Below are positions 1 to 8,114 of a DNA stretch of 64,000 nucleotides, piece after piece. The notes under the pieces are model-generated. The model was not told the origin of the DNA. It saw nothing but the letters and a program-made list of their open reading frames with translations, and did no database searches. The DNA is taken from the NCBI GenBank assembly GCA_049602155.1, contig JBMYRH010000005.1, forward strand, positions 186,001-250,000, written 5' to 3'. The stretch comes from JBMYRH01 sp049602155. GTDB taxonomy: Bacteria; Myxococcota_A; UBA9042; PHBI01; JBMYRH01. The translations under genes were made by a program, and so were the position numbers. Numbering within the stretch: the first letter of the stretch is position 1; every line of letters begins with the position of its first letter.

Positions 1-255
1 CGCGGGGAGCCCGGTGGGATCTACCACTTGGGGACGGAGGAGGAGATCCGTATCGCCGACCTCGCGCATCGCATTGGCGACGCACTGAACCTAAAGGTCA
101 CCCTAGCGACGACACCACTTCGAGCGGGCAGTACGCCACGTCGATGCCCATCTATCGAGCGACTGAGGGGGCTTGGTTATGTCCCGGCGACCCCGCTTGA
201 GGCGGGCTTAGCCCCTGTCGTGAGGTGGTACGCGGACCACGTGAGAGGAGTATGA
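1..255 (+). CDS. NAD-dependent sugar epimerase/dehydratase, C-terminal fragment
   Basis: The frame is open from base 1, so the 5' part lies outside the window; 84 codons remain and end in TGA. The visible part has the typical tail of extended short-chain dehydrogenases acting on nucleotide sugars (dTDP-glucose 4,6-dehydratase / UDP-glucuronate decarboxylase group): YHLGTEEEI, then the helix IADLAHRIGDAL, then a substrate-binding-loop-like PRRCPSIERLRGLGYVP, and a final helix ending in VVRWYADH. The Rossmann fold and catalytic YxxxK are not in the window, so substrate and exact reaction cannot be given. Its stop lies one base before the next ATG, so it is surely in one transcript with the aminotransferase, fitting a pathway for an activated deoxy- or amino-sugar. 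Confidence 0.8.
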   Translation, partial: RGEPGGIYHLGTEEEIRIADLAHRIGDALNLKVTLATTPLRAGSTPRRCPSIERLRGLGYVPATPLEAGLAPVVRWYADHVRGV

Positions 256-256
256 G

Positions 257-1465
257 ATGACTGAGCGTCCTGCGCTGCGGCTGCGAAATAGAGCCGCTGA
301 GGGGATCGAGGGCGCGCGCCCTGAGATCAACCCACCTGTGGCGAAGGATAAGGAGATTATTCGTGTCGCTGAGCCTCTGATCGGACCAGCAGAGGCGGCG
401 GAGGTCGCCGAGGTGCTCGCGAGCACGCTGGTCTCGTCGGTGAGCCCCGCAGTGTCGCAGTTTGAGACGCGCTTGGCGGCGCGCTGTGAGACGACAGACG
501 CCATCGCGGTGACCTGCGGCACTCACGCGCTCGATCTGTTGATGTACGCGCTGGACGTGGGGCCCGGCGACGAGGTTATCGTCCCGGCCCTGACCTTCAT
601 CTCCGTCGGAGCGACCGTCGCTCGCGCGGGCGCGAAGCCCGTCTTCGTGGATGTCTCAAGGTCTTCGCTGAACCTGCTCCCGGACGCGGTCGAGGCGGCG
701 ATCACACCACGAACACGTGGCATTATCGGTGTGCACACCTACGGCCACCCCTGCGACATGGATGCGCTTCAGGTGCTCGCGGACAGGCATGGGCTCTTTC
801 TACTCGAGGACGCTTGTGAAGCGCTGGGTGGCTCATGGCGCGAGCGTCCAGTGGGAAGCTTCGGTGACGCCGCTGTCCACAGCTTTTACTCGAACAAGAT
901 GATGACGACGGGGAACGGGGGGGCCATCACGACCTCGCGCCCAGAGCTCGCTGCTCTCTTGCGAGAGCTTCGCGGCTACAGCTATGCCCCCGGGCGCTTC
1001 TTTTGGCACGAGCATATGCCCTTCAACGTGCGCATGAGCGGGCTTCAAGCGGCGGTGGGGGTCGCCCAGTTGGGTCGCCTCGATGCGCTCGTCGCGCATC
1101 ATGAGTGGATGTCAGCGGCTTACGCGGCCGGGCTCGCAGACCTCCCCGGGATCACCTTGCCGGCACCATGTGAGGAGGGCCGTCATGTCTACTGGATGGT
1201 CACTATCCACGTGGACGCCGAGGTCTTCGGCATGACGGCTCATGAGCTCCGTGTCGAGTTGGCGGCTGACGCGATCGAGACGCGACCTGTCTTCACGCCG
1301 CTGCACACACAGCCTGTCTTACAGGCCAGCGCGGCGGGGCAAGGCCCCTTCCCGAACGCGACCTGGGCTTCCAAGACCGGGATCAACCTCCCTAGCGGCG
1401 CGACGCTCACTGAGGCACAGCTCAACCGAGTCTGCGCCGTGATCCAAGGCGCCGCCAAGGGCTGA
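257..1465 (+). CDS. DegT/DnrJ/EryC1/StrS-family PLP aminotransferase (sugar aminotransferase)
   Basis: 402 residues. This family transfers an amino group to keto-sugar nucleotides, or in some members acts as a dehydrase. Seen in order: TCGTHALDLLMYAL (phosphate-binding segment), PGDEVIVPALTFISVGATV (family signature), the HTYGHPCDMDAL region, LLEDACEALGG (Asp contacting the pyridine N), and HSFYSNKMMTTGNGG in which K214 is the expected Schiff-base lysine. The C-terminal half has the usual RPVFTPLHTQP segment. The first ~35 residues form an extra N-terminal tail relative to the usual ~370 residues. The ATG follows the upstream stop by one base, with GAGAGGAG just before it. Together with the epimerase fragment it suggests O-antigen or exopolysaccharide amino-sugar synthesis; perosamine-synthase-like activity is possible but not proven. 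Confidence 0.9.
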   Translation: MTERPALRLRNRAAEGIEGARPEINPPVAKDKEIIRVAEPLIGPAEAAEVAEVLASTLVSSVSPAVSQFETRLAARCETTDAIAVTCGTHALDLLMYALDVGPGDEVIVPALTFISVGATVARAGAKPVFVDVSRSSLNLLPDAVEAAITPRTRGIIGVHTYGHPCDMDALQVLADRHGLFLLEDACEALGGSWRERPVGSFGDAAVHSFYSNKMMTTGNGGAITTSRPELAALLRELRGYSYAPGRFFWHEHMPFNVRMSGLQAAVGVAQLGRLDALVAHHEWMSAAYAAGLADLPGITLPAPCEEGRHVYWMVTIHVDAEVFGMTAHELRVELAADAIETRPVFTPLHTQPVLQASAAGQGPFPNATWASKTGINLPSGATLTEAQLNRVCAVIQGAAKG

Positions 1466-1498
1466 GCTCGACGCTGGTTCGTCGTCCCTCAATTAGGA

Positions 1499-1696
1499 AC
1501 CGGGTGGTCAACTTCCTCCCCACCACGGTGCTGGCAAGCCAAGCCCGTGGTCCCGTCAACCACCCGGGTCCCCTCAGAATACACCTCTGGGAGAGTGATC
1601 CCAGGGCACCCGGTCGAATCTTTTGGGTTTCGACCGCGGCTCCGGGGCGCTGTGTCAGGAGAAATGTGCCGTTCAATGAGTGACAGCTCAGCTGTC
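1499..1696. ncRNA. Candidate structured RNA / multi-hairpin element in convergent intergenic region
   Basis: This 317-base gap (1466-1782) lies between two converging genes and has no convincing ORF. It holds a series of self-complementary segments: outer stem 1500-1508 with 1559-1567 (CCGGGTGGT/ACCACCCGG); nested in it 1522-1528 with 1545-1551 (ACCACGG/CCGTGGT) capped by 1530-1534 with 1539-1544 around a CAAG tetraloop; then hairpin 1585-1592/1599-1606; hairpin 1611-1618/1629-1636 (CGGTCGAA/TTCGACCG); and hairpin 1682-1687/1691-1696. No U-run follows any of them, so they are not ordinary terminators. Strand is unknown. No recognisable RNase P, tmRNA, SRP or riboswitch core sequence is present. 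The call is inference from pairing alone. Confidence 0.4.
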
Positions 1697-1782
1697 TGAG
1701 TGACGATAGCGTCGCGGGCTGGACACGTGCGAGACCCTCTCGGGCGCGGGCAAAGATGACTGCCGCTGATCACAGCACGCGT

Positions 1783-2781
1783 TCATTGCGGATCATGACG
1801 ATGAGATTGGGTGCTGATAGTGGCGATGAGCCCAGCATGATCGGAGGGCCAGCTGCCCACGATATCTTCGCGGACGACCTTCGTCTCTCCGGGCACCCAG
1901 TCGCCAGTGGCGTCACGGGCGAGCAGGAGATGATCGAGCATCGTCTGCTGATTGTTGTAGTCGTAGGTCCACCGCTTGTGCGCGGGGAGATCGTCGTACA
2001 CACCGTCGAGCAACCCGTCCGCCTCCAGCGCGACCATGGCGGGGGAGCCGATACCGTCGTTGACGTCTCCCCCCAGCACCACAATCGCCTGCGGATATGT
2101 CGTCGCGACGTCGCTGGCGATCACCTGAGCGGCCTCGGCCTCTGCCAGGCGTCGCGCCGGGTCATCGTTATATTTTGAGCGAAAATGAAGGGGCATGAGC
2201 ACGATGTCTTGTCCCTGATGGGTGATATGGACCTCGGGGAGCTCTCTGGCGAAGGTGGTCGTCGTCCCATCTGCACGAGGGATTGGATCCTGCTGATGCA
2301 GCACGATGTCGACGAGCTCACCCTCTGCGAGGACGCCTACATCGGCCGAGGCTGTCCCGCCGGTCTCAGCCAAGTAGGCCACTGTGTAGCGGTCGCCTAA
2401 GCGTGCCTGGAGCGCTTGCATGCACGTCTCTGACTCCACCTCTTGTAAGAGGAGGAAGTTGACGTCCATGGCCTCAATGGCGCGGCTGATAGCGCGGACT
2501 TTGCCATCAAACTGATCCTGGGAGACCGACGGCTCAAAGGCGCCCCCACCACAGGTCCCCGAGTCACAGGTGGTGTCGAAGAAGCGCAGCACGTTCAGCG
2601 TCCCGACGCGGCGCAGCGTGGTCTCCGGGCCCTCGGGGCGCACGGCATCCTCGGGCGCTCCAACGTCTGGGGCCACGAGGACGTCATCAGCGTCATTGTC
2701 AGGCAGGAGGCCCGGGGTCGGAGACAGGCAGGCGCAGAGCGTCGCCGTCATGCATCCCAGCAGCCACAGGTGACGGCTCAT
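1783..2781 (-). CDS. Endonuclease/exonuclease/phosphatase-family lipoprotein
   Basis: 332 residues. The N-terminus is a lipoprotein signal (WLLGC at 10 or LCAC at 18), followed by an Asp/Pro/Glu linker. From about residue 58 it has the fold markers of the EEP superfamily of metal-dependent phosphodiesterases: TLNVLRFFD (Asn), LLLQEVES (catalytic Glu), VVLGGDVNDG (Asp/Asn pair) and a C-terminal WPSDHAGLIA (Asp-His pair). Substrate could be DNA, RNA or a phosphoester; not decided. It should act outside the cytoplasm on the outer or inner membrane surface. Its ATG overlaps the stop of the large esterase-like lipoprotein (ATGA), so the two are translationally coupled. An extracellular nuclease used in scavenging is the simplest role. 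Confidence 0.8.
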   Translation of the reverse strand: MSRHLWLLGCMTATLCACLSPTPGLLPDNDADDVLVAPDVGAPEDAVRPEGPETTLRRVGTLNVLRFFDTTCDSGTCGGGAFEPSVSQDQFDGKVRAISRAIEAMDVNFLLLQEVESETCMQALQARLGDRYTVAYLAETGGTASADVGVLAEGELVDIVLHQQDPIPRADGTTTTFARELPEVHITHQGQDIVLMPLHFRSKYNDDPARRLAEAEAAQVIASDVATTYPQAIVVLGGDVNDGIGSPAMVALEADGLLDGVYDDLPAHKRWTYDYNNQQTMLDHLLLARDATGDWVPGETKVVREDIVGSWPSDHAGLIATISTQSHRHDPQ

Positions 2782-5249
2782 AGTCCGTAGAGCGCATCAC
2801 AGTCGCCGTGTGGTGCGACGATCTCAGTCGGTCCGTCGGAGGACATTACCGAGGAAAGGAAGCTCAGTGACTGGCTCTGTAGCTCACAAATGAGCCCCAC
2901 TTCGTCGGTGACCTCCGAATTCTCAAGGGGCACGATTGGGGGATATTGAAGTTCGTGGTTCCTCACGCACATGGGGCGCACCTGCATCGCGTGACACGAA
3001 GCAGACGTGTAGAAGATGCCTGCGGTGTGTGTGCGGTCCCCGAAGGTCGCGTTATCGCTCAGCGGCGCGTCGCCGTAAGGGGTGCTCTGGATCATGTCGA
3101 TACCAGGCTGGCTGGGGTCCAAGGTCCATGCATCACCGTGCGTATAGACGGGCATCCCAAGCGCATTGCCGAAGCTCATCTGCGCGCGGGCCGAGAGCGT
3201 CTCATCCCAAGAGTCGCCTGTGGCCAAGATGGGCAACTCGTAGCCGTCCGTGCGGTGACGCAGGACATAGGGGGCATAGGCGAGGGGATCGCCGCGCTGC
3301 GAGAGCCACTGGATCAGCCCGATGATGGGGTCGAGCCACGCAGTCGCCATCAGGTCATCGGCGCTGGTCGGCAGCCCAAGCGTGAAGCGGACAAACCCGG
3401 ACGCCAGCTCGGCGTTTGAAGGTGCGCTGAGCAGGTTCGAGGTGACCATCGCCCCCGATCCGACGCTCCACACCTCTGCGATGTAGTCTTGGGTCAGCGC
3501 GAGGACTGGCGTCGTGAAGCTCGTGCCGTAGCTGAGACCGACGTGGATGACGCGCTCGGCGTCGAAGGAGAGGCCGGGTTGGACTTGGCTCCAATCGGCT
3601 TCTTTCACGTAGCGCGTGACCATGTGTGTGTCGCCGGCCATCATGATGAGGTTGCCCTCGGCGATCTCCGGGTTGAGTTGCAGCGGCAGAGCGAAGATTT
3701 GTCCAACCGTCTCGGGGCCCCCTCCGGTGTCGCCAGCGTAGTCTGGTACGAAGCCCTCGTCGCCGATGCTGAGCCCCGTGTATTCGTTATCTTCGTCTGG
3801 GTTGACGGCCAAGAGGATCTCCCCCGCCTCATCTGCAGCGACCATGATGCGTCCGCCATGATAGAGGGTGTCGTAGGACAGAGTCGCTATCCCGAGCTTG
3901 CAGTTGAGCGGCGCCCACGCTGCGCCAGCCGAACGGTGGCTCGTCCCGCCGTGGGTGAACACGGCCACGGGGACGTCACTCAGTGCCTCAAGGTGTGAGT
4001 CACACAAGTAGAGGGTGAAGGGGATCATCGCCTTCATAGACCATGTCGGAGATCCGGCGTCGTCCCAGGAGATGGGGAGGTTCCTGACGACCCCATCCAC
4101 GGTCTGGAAGTTCGGAGCCGGAGCGAGCACGCTGCCGTTGATGACGCGGCCTACGCCTGTGTGCAATTGGCCACCGGCATAGGGGAGGCCGTCGCTCGTT
4201 TGACTGGCGGCTTCCGCACGTCGGGAGGTGGTCCATGAGGCTGGGTTATTCTGGAACGGGGCCTCGGGGACCCCGAAGTACGTGCTCAGATCGTCGCCCT
4301 CCACGATTGGGGCTTCAATGGCGACATTCGCCTCGACATCCCAGCTGACTTGTCGTGTGGGGGGCTCAAGGGTGAAGGCGTCGAGCATGTCGAAGACTGA
4401 GGTCCCGTAGGCCATGACGTCCTCCGTCGTGAAGACCGTGGCGACCACAATGGTGTCGCTCTCGACGTCGCTGTCTTCAGAGGCCAGCCAGTCGCGCAGG
4501 GCAGCAAAGCTACTGTGGGCGGCAGCGTGCGCCTCGTCGCTTGGTGCGGCGTCAGCGAGGAGCATCGCCATGTGGGGGTGCGCGGAGACCGCCTCGCCGC
4601 CCTGGGTGGTGATGCCCTGGGTGATGAGGACCGCGTAGGTGCTGCTCGCCATGATGTAGTCACCCCACGCTGGAGAGATGGCGAGGGCCTGTGTCGACTC
4701 GGACCATTCGGCGCGCGTCGCGACAAGGCGACCTTGCTCCGGTCCACTGAGCGTGGCGATGATCACGTTCCCTTCGGCGCTGGATATGTCGATTGCCTCA
4801 TTGGCGAAGAACTGGACCGGGTTCGCGAGCCCAAAACCGCGTCGAGCGCTGATAATCTCGTCGAGCATGGCGAGGATCTCGGGCTTGGCGCTTGTGGCGA
4901 AGCGGCTGTCCGACTCAAGGCTTGGCAAGCTGACTTTTCCGTCTTCGCCGAGGCGGAAGTTCGCCGGGAAAGGCGCCTGGGAGATGGTCGCGGAAACCTC
5001 TGGGCTCAACCGGAAAGGGTGGGGCGGGGGGCCTTCAGGGGGCACGTCTGCCGCGTCCTCGTCACCGGTGGTGTCGAGGGTGGGGGAGGTCGTGTCGGTC
5101 TCATCAGGTGTGACATCGGCCTCCTCGGCACCCGAGACATCCTCTGTCGGCTCCGACGGCTGGGTGTCGCCTTCGGGGGCGTCACTGTTGTCCGAACCGC
5201 AGGCGGTCAGCAGGCAGAGGGCGAGGATGAATAAAGGTGTGCATCTCAT
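2778..5249 (-). CDS. Large lipoprotein with alpha/beta-hydrolase (lipase/esterase-like) domain
   Basis: 823 residues from the ATG at 5249, chosen because GGGAG lies about 8 bases upstream and the product begins MRCTPLFILALCLLTACGSD, a clear lipoprotein signal (lipobox LTAC); the open frame upstream has no signal. A ~70-residue acidic Thr/Asp/Glu linker follows. The N-terminal third (GFGLANPVQFFANEAIDIS) reads like an Ig-like N-domain seen in VolA-type surface lipases. The hydrolase part has VAVFTHGG (oxyanion region) and VIHVGLSYGTSF, where GLSYG fits the GxSxG nucleophile elbow. Paired cysteines near the C-terminus (SASCHAMQVRPMC) suggest disulfides. Likely a surface-exposed esterase or lipase. 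The first gene of a two-gene unit with the nuclease-like lipoprotein. Confidence 0.75.
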   Translation of the reverse strand: MRCTPLFILALCLLTACGSDNSDAPEGDTQPSEPTEDVSGAEEADVTPDETDTTSPTLDTTGDEDAADVPPEGPPPHPFRLSPEVSATISQAPFPANFRLGEDGKVSLPSLESDSRFATSAKPEILAMLDEIISARRGFGLANPVQFFANEAIDISSAEGNVIIATLSGPEQGRLVATRAEWSESTQALAISPAWGDYIMASSTYAVLITQGITTQGGEAVSAHPHMAMLLADAAPSDEAHAAAHSSFAALRDWLASEDSDVESDTIVVATVFTTEDVMAYGTSVFDMLDAFTLEPPTRQVSWDVEANVAIEAPIVEGDDLSTYFGVPEAPFQNNPASWTTSRRAEAASQTSDGLPYAGGQLHTGVGRVINGSVLAPAPNFQTVDGVVRNLPISWDDAGSPTWSMKAMIPFTLYLCDSHLEALSDVPVAVFTHGGTSHRSAGAAWAPLNCKLGIATLSYDTLYHGGRIMVAADEAGEILLAVNPDEDNEYTGLSIGDEGFVPDYAGDTGGGPETVGQIFALPLQLNPEIAEGNLIMMAGDTHMVTRYVKEADWSQVQPGLSFDAERVIHVGLSYGTSFTTPVLALTQDYIAEVWSVGSGAMVTSNLLSAPSNAELASGFVRFTLGLPTSADDLMATAWLDPIIGLIQWLSQRGDPLAYAPYVLRHRTDGYELPILATGDSWDETLSARAQMSFGNALGMPVYTHGDAWTLDPSQPGIDMIQSTPYGDAPLSDNATFGDRTHTAGIFYTSASCHAMQVRPMCVRNHELQYPPIVPLENSEVTDEVGLICELQSQSLSFLSSVMSSDGPTEIVAPHGDCDALYGL

Positions 5250-5338
5250 GGCGAGACTCCCGTCGGTTGACTCGGTGGCGAGTGTTTCCCGGTTCAGACA
5301 CCCCTGTCCAGCATGGAAGCGTGGAGCCAGGGCGAGGC

Positions 5339-7486
5339 TCAGGGCACTAAGAAGTCTGCTAAGCCGCTCCCGGCACCCACGTAGACGCTGCACAGGTTGG
5401 GGTCGTCCGTAGCGAGGCAGTTGAGATCCGTGAGCAAGAAGACGTCATAGGGGTCGTCACTGCCTCCATAAGCGACCCCAAATTCATGGACCCGGATCAC
5501 GCTACCTGTCGCGAGGGACGGCACGTTGCCGAATTCGCCAGCGACGTAGCCCCCTTGCAGAGCGATAAAGTCACCATCCACACCCCCGATGGCGTCCTCT
5601 GGGTCCTGGTAACTGTTGCTGCAATCGTCGGTACCGACGCTCGCGACAGTCTCCTCAAAGAAGGCGAGCGATTGGCAGTTGCTCCAGTCTTGACCGGGGC
5701 AGCTGAAGAGCTCGACTGCGTCGATGTCTGCACCAGTCGAGCCGAACTCACTGCATGAGTTCCCGAGCTCCCAGGCGTCTAAGACGAGGACCGCCTTGTA
5801 CACACTCCCCTGTGGGACACAGAAGCCCGCATCGCAGGTGAGGCCCACATCACAGAGCCCACAGGAGCCGCCACAATTGTCAGGCCCGCATTCCAGACCA
5901 CCGCACTGTGGCTCGCATTCGCACTGCCCGAAGACACACGAGGTCCCTGCCTCACAGAGGCCACACGAACCGCCGCATCCGTCACCGCCGCACTCCTGAC
6001 CGGCGCAGGTCGGGAGGCATTCGCACACGTTATCCATGCAAACTTCAAACTCTCCGCATGGGCCGCATTGGCCATCACAGCCGTCTTTACCGCATTCCTT
6101 ACCGGCACAATCTGGGATGCACTGGCAGGTGCCGTCTTTGCATGCGAGGCCGGCATCACAGGGGCCACAGTTGCCACCACACCCGTCTGGTCCGCACTGG
6201 TTCGGGGCGCAGTTGGGCGTGCATGCGCACTCTCCTTCGACACATTGACCACCACCTGGGCAGAGGCCGCAGACACCTCCGCAGCCATCGGGACCGCAGA
6301 CCGCGTCACCGCAGGTGGGGCTACAGACGCACTGGCCTGAATCGCAGTCGAGGCCCGCATCGCAGACGCCGCATGAGCCACCACAGCCATTGTCACCGCA
6401 TACCACTCCGTCGCAATCAGGCAGACATTCGCAGGTTCCTGCGACGCAGGAGAGGCCACCGCAAGACCCACACGAGCCGCCACAGCCATCGGCTCCGCAC
6501 TGTTTCCCTTCGCAGTTGGGCGCGCAGCCGCAGGTCCCATCGATGCAGGTCTCTGAGGTTGGGCATGCGCCGCATATCCCGTCACATCCGTCACTTCCAC
6601 ACTCGCTGCCACCACACTCCGGGGTGCACGAGGTGTCGCAGACGCCACCGTTACAGACGAGGCCGTCCGGGCAGACGCCGCAAAACCCATCACAGCCATC
6701 TGGTCCGCAGGTTTTATCCTTACAGTCCGGGACACAAATGCACGCGCCGTCCGCGCACTTATCCTGCGGTGCGCAGGTGCCGCAGAGCCCGCCGCAGCCA
6801 TCATCACCACACTGCTTATCTCCGCAGCTGGGTACGCAGACGCACTTCCCGGCCGCGGTGCACTGGGTCCCTGGGGAGCACTCTCCACACGAGCCACCGC
6901 ATCCATCGTCGCCGCAGTCTTGATGCTGGCACTCTGGCGTGCACTCGGACGCGCAGGCGCCATCGAGGCAGAATTCCGTCTCGATGCAGTCGCCGCAGCT
7001 TCCGCCACAGCCATCATCCCCACAGCTAAGCCCATTGCAGTTGGGTATACAGGCATCTGAGCAGTCGCCGCTGACGCAAGACTCTCCGACGTCACAGGTG
7101 CCGCAGGAGCCTCCGCAGCCATCATCCCCACAGTCGCTCTCCAGGCAGCTTGGCCGACAGATACCGATGCAGGCCCCCTCGACACAGGCCTGCGACTCCG
7201 GGCATATTCCGCAGATACCGCCGCAGCCGTCTTTGCCACACTGCAGACCGCTACACTCAGGGACGCAGGTGGAGATATCGTCTCCGTCGTCTCCGTCGTC
7301 TCCGTCGTCTCCGGCATCAGGCCCGTTGGCAGCGCGGGTCAGGACAGGAGATGACGCGACGGGGTCGTCCGGCGCGACGAAGGTCAGCTCCGTGGGCCCT
7401 GGGCTCGCCTGACCGCAGCTGATGGTGCTCAGTGTAAGCCAAGCCGTCACGGCCAGCAGACTGTGGACAGCGCTGCGTCTCGTCAT
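5339..7486 (-). CDS. Cys-rich 14-repeat exported protein
   Basis: 715 residues from the ATG at 7486 (GAGG 7 bases upstream; product starts with a hydrophobic signal ending LSTISC, a weak lipobox). A Gly-Asp tract encoded by a 9-base tandem repeat (7278-7313) leads into fourteen ~34-residue modules of pattern CxPxCxxxxCGxDGCGGxCGxC...C. Each carries eight or so cysteines, so this is a stiff disulfide-linked rod. After the last module a ~155-residue Cys-poor domain (starting SVYKAVLVLDAWELG) forms the C-terminus; I do not recognise it. Such repeats are common in surface lipoproteins of myxobacteria and Bradymonadia; function unknown, perhaps adhesion or display. The opposite strand shows long spurious open frames because of the repeat composition. 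Confidence 0.8.
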   Translation of the reverse strand: MTRRSAVHSLLAVTAWLTLSTISCGQASPGPTELTFVAPDDPVASSPVLTRAANGPDAGDDGDDGDDGDDISTCVPECSGLQCGKDGCGGICGICPESQACVEGACIGICRPSCLESDCGDDGCGGSCGTCDVGESCVSGDCSDACIPNCNGLSCGDDGCGGSCGDCIETEFCLDGACASECTPECQHQDCGDDGCGGSCGECSPGTQCTAAGKCVCVPSCGDKQCGDDGCGGLCGTCAPQDKCADGACICVPDCKDKTCGPDGCDGFCGVCPDGLVCNGGVCDTSCTPECGGSECGSDGCDGICGACPTSETCIDGTCGCAPNCEGKQCGADGCGGSCGSCGGLSCVAGTCECLPDCDGVVCGDNGCGGSCGVCDAGLDCDSGQCVCSPTCGDAVCGPDGCGGVCGLCPGGGQCVEGECACTPNCAPNQCGPDGCGGNCGPCDAGLACKDGTCQCIPDCAGKECGKDGCDGQCGPCGEFEVCMDNVCECLPTCAGQECGGDGCGGSCGLCEAGTSCVFGQCECEPQCGGLECGPDNCGGSCGLCDVGLTCDAGFCVPQGSVYKAVLVLDAWELGNSCSEFGSTGADIDAVELFSCPGQDWSNCQSLAFFEETVASVGTDDCSNSYQDPEDAIGGVDGDFIALQGGYVAGEFGNVPSLATGSVIRVHEFGVAYGGSDDPYDVFLLTDLNCLATDDPNLCSVYVGAGSGLADFLVP

Positions 7487-7562
7487 GCGTACCTCAAAGG
7501 GGACGTGGTCGCGAATATCGGCCCGCAGTGTATCGAAAGTGAGCGGGCTCTTCCAGTCGGGC

Positions 7563-8114
7563 TCAGCGGGAGCGTGCTTCTTTAAACCGCCGAATGGCTG
7601 CGAGGACCCTCTTGGAGGTCTCATGGGTGGCATGCCGGGTCACCAGGCGGACCGCGCGTGGTCCGGGGACATGGCGCAGTCCACGGATGACCGCTTCTCT
7701 TTGACCCGCGTTGCCTGATGCAAGCATCTTCTTTGCAAAGCTCCGAGCCGTCGAGGCCGCGCTCTTGCTGTGCATTCTGACGAAGGTGTACGTCGCGACC
7801 CAGCCGACGCGGTCGGAGCGCGAAGAGGTCAGCGCTTGAAGGTGCTGAGCTGCCTTCTTGCCCGGGAAGAGCGAGAGGAGGCTCGTTGCGCGTCGCCGTA
7901 CGTATTGTCCGAGGACGTCATCATCTGCCACATCACGCAGTGCCTGCTCAGGGGTGCGGGTCGTCGCACGGATAGAGTCTGCGGTCGGCATCGTGTCGAT
8001 GGCGCGCAGCATGGTCAGCAGCGCCTTCGGATGGTCGGCAGGGGCCGCCATCGCCGTCGCGCTCCAGAGGAGACACCCCAGCAATGTAGCCAACACTACG
8101 AATCGCCCCCTCAT
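7563..8114 (-). CDS. Exported HEAT-like helical repeat protein
   Basis: 183 residues from the ATG at 8114. The start was chosen because it begins a signal peptide (MRGRFVVLATLLGCLLWSATAMAAPA, cleavage after AMA) and overlaps the stop of the metalloprotease gene as ATGA. The mature part is alpha-helical and Arg/Lys/Ala-rich with repeating units (VLGQYVRRRATSLLSLF, VGWVATYTFVRM, REAVIRGLRHVPGPRAVRLV) that resemble HEAT/armadillo repeats. No catalytic motif. Coupled translation with the zinc protease suggests a partner, inhibitor or scaffold acting in the periplasm, but this is inference only. Confidence 0.7.
   Translation of the reverse strand: MRGRFVVLATLLGCLLWSATAMAAPADHPKALLTMLRAIDTMPTADSIRATTRTPEQALRDVADDDVLGQYVRRRATSLLSLFPGKKAAQHLQALTSSRSDRVGWVATYTFVRMHSKSAASTARSFAKKMLASGNAGQREAVIRGLRHVPGPRAVRLVTRHATHETSKRVLAAIRRFKEARSR

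Noticed and set aside
1466..1782. RNase P, tmRNA, SRP or 6S RNA in the gap
   Set aside because: None of the core sequences expected for RNase P, tmRNA or SRP RNA is present, and I could not fit the 6S open-bubble shape; only unnamed hairpins remain.
5779..7317. Long open frames antisense and out of frame in the Cys-rich repeat gene (512 and 373 codons)
   Set aside because: They arise from repeat composition; the translations are Ala/Pro/His/Arg-rich without domains, while the minus-strand frame has a signal and perfect Cys spacing.
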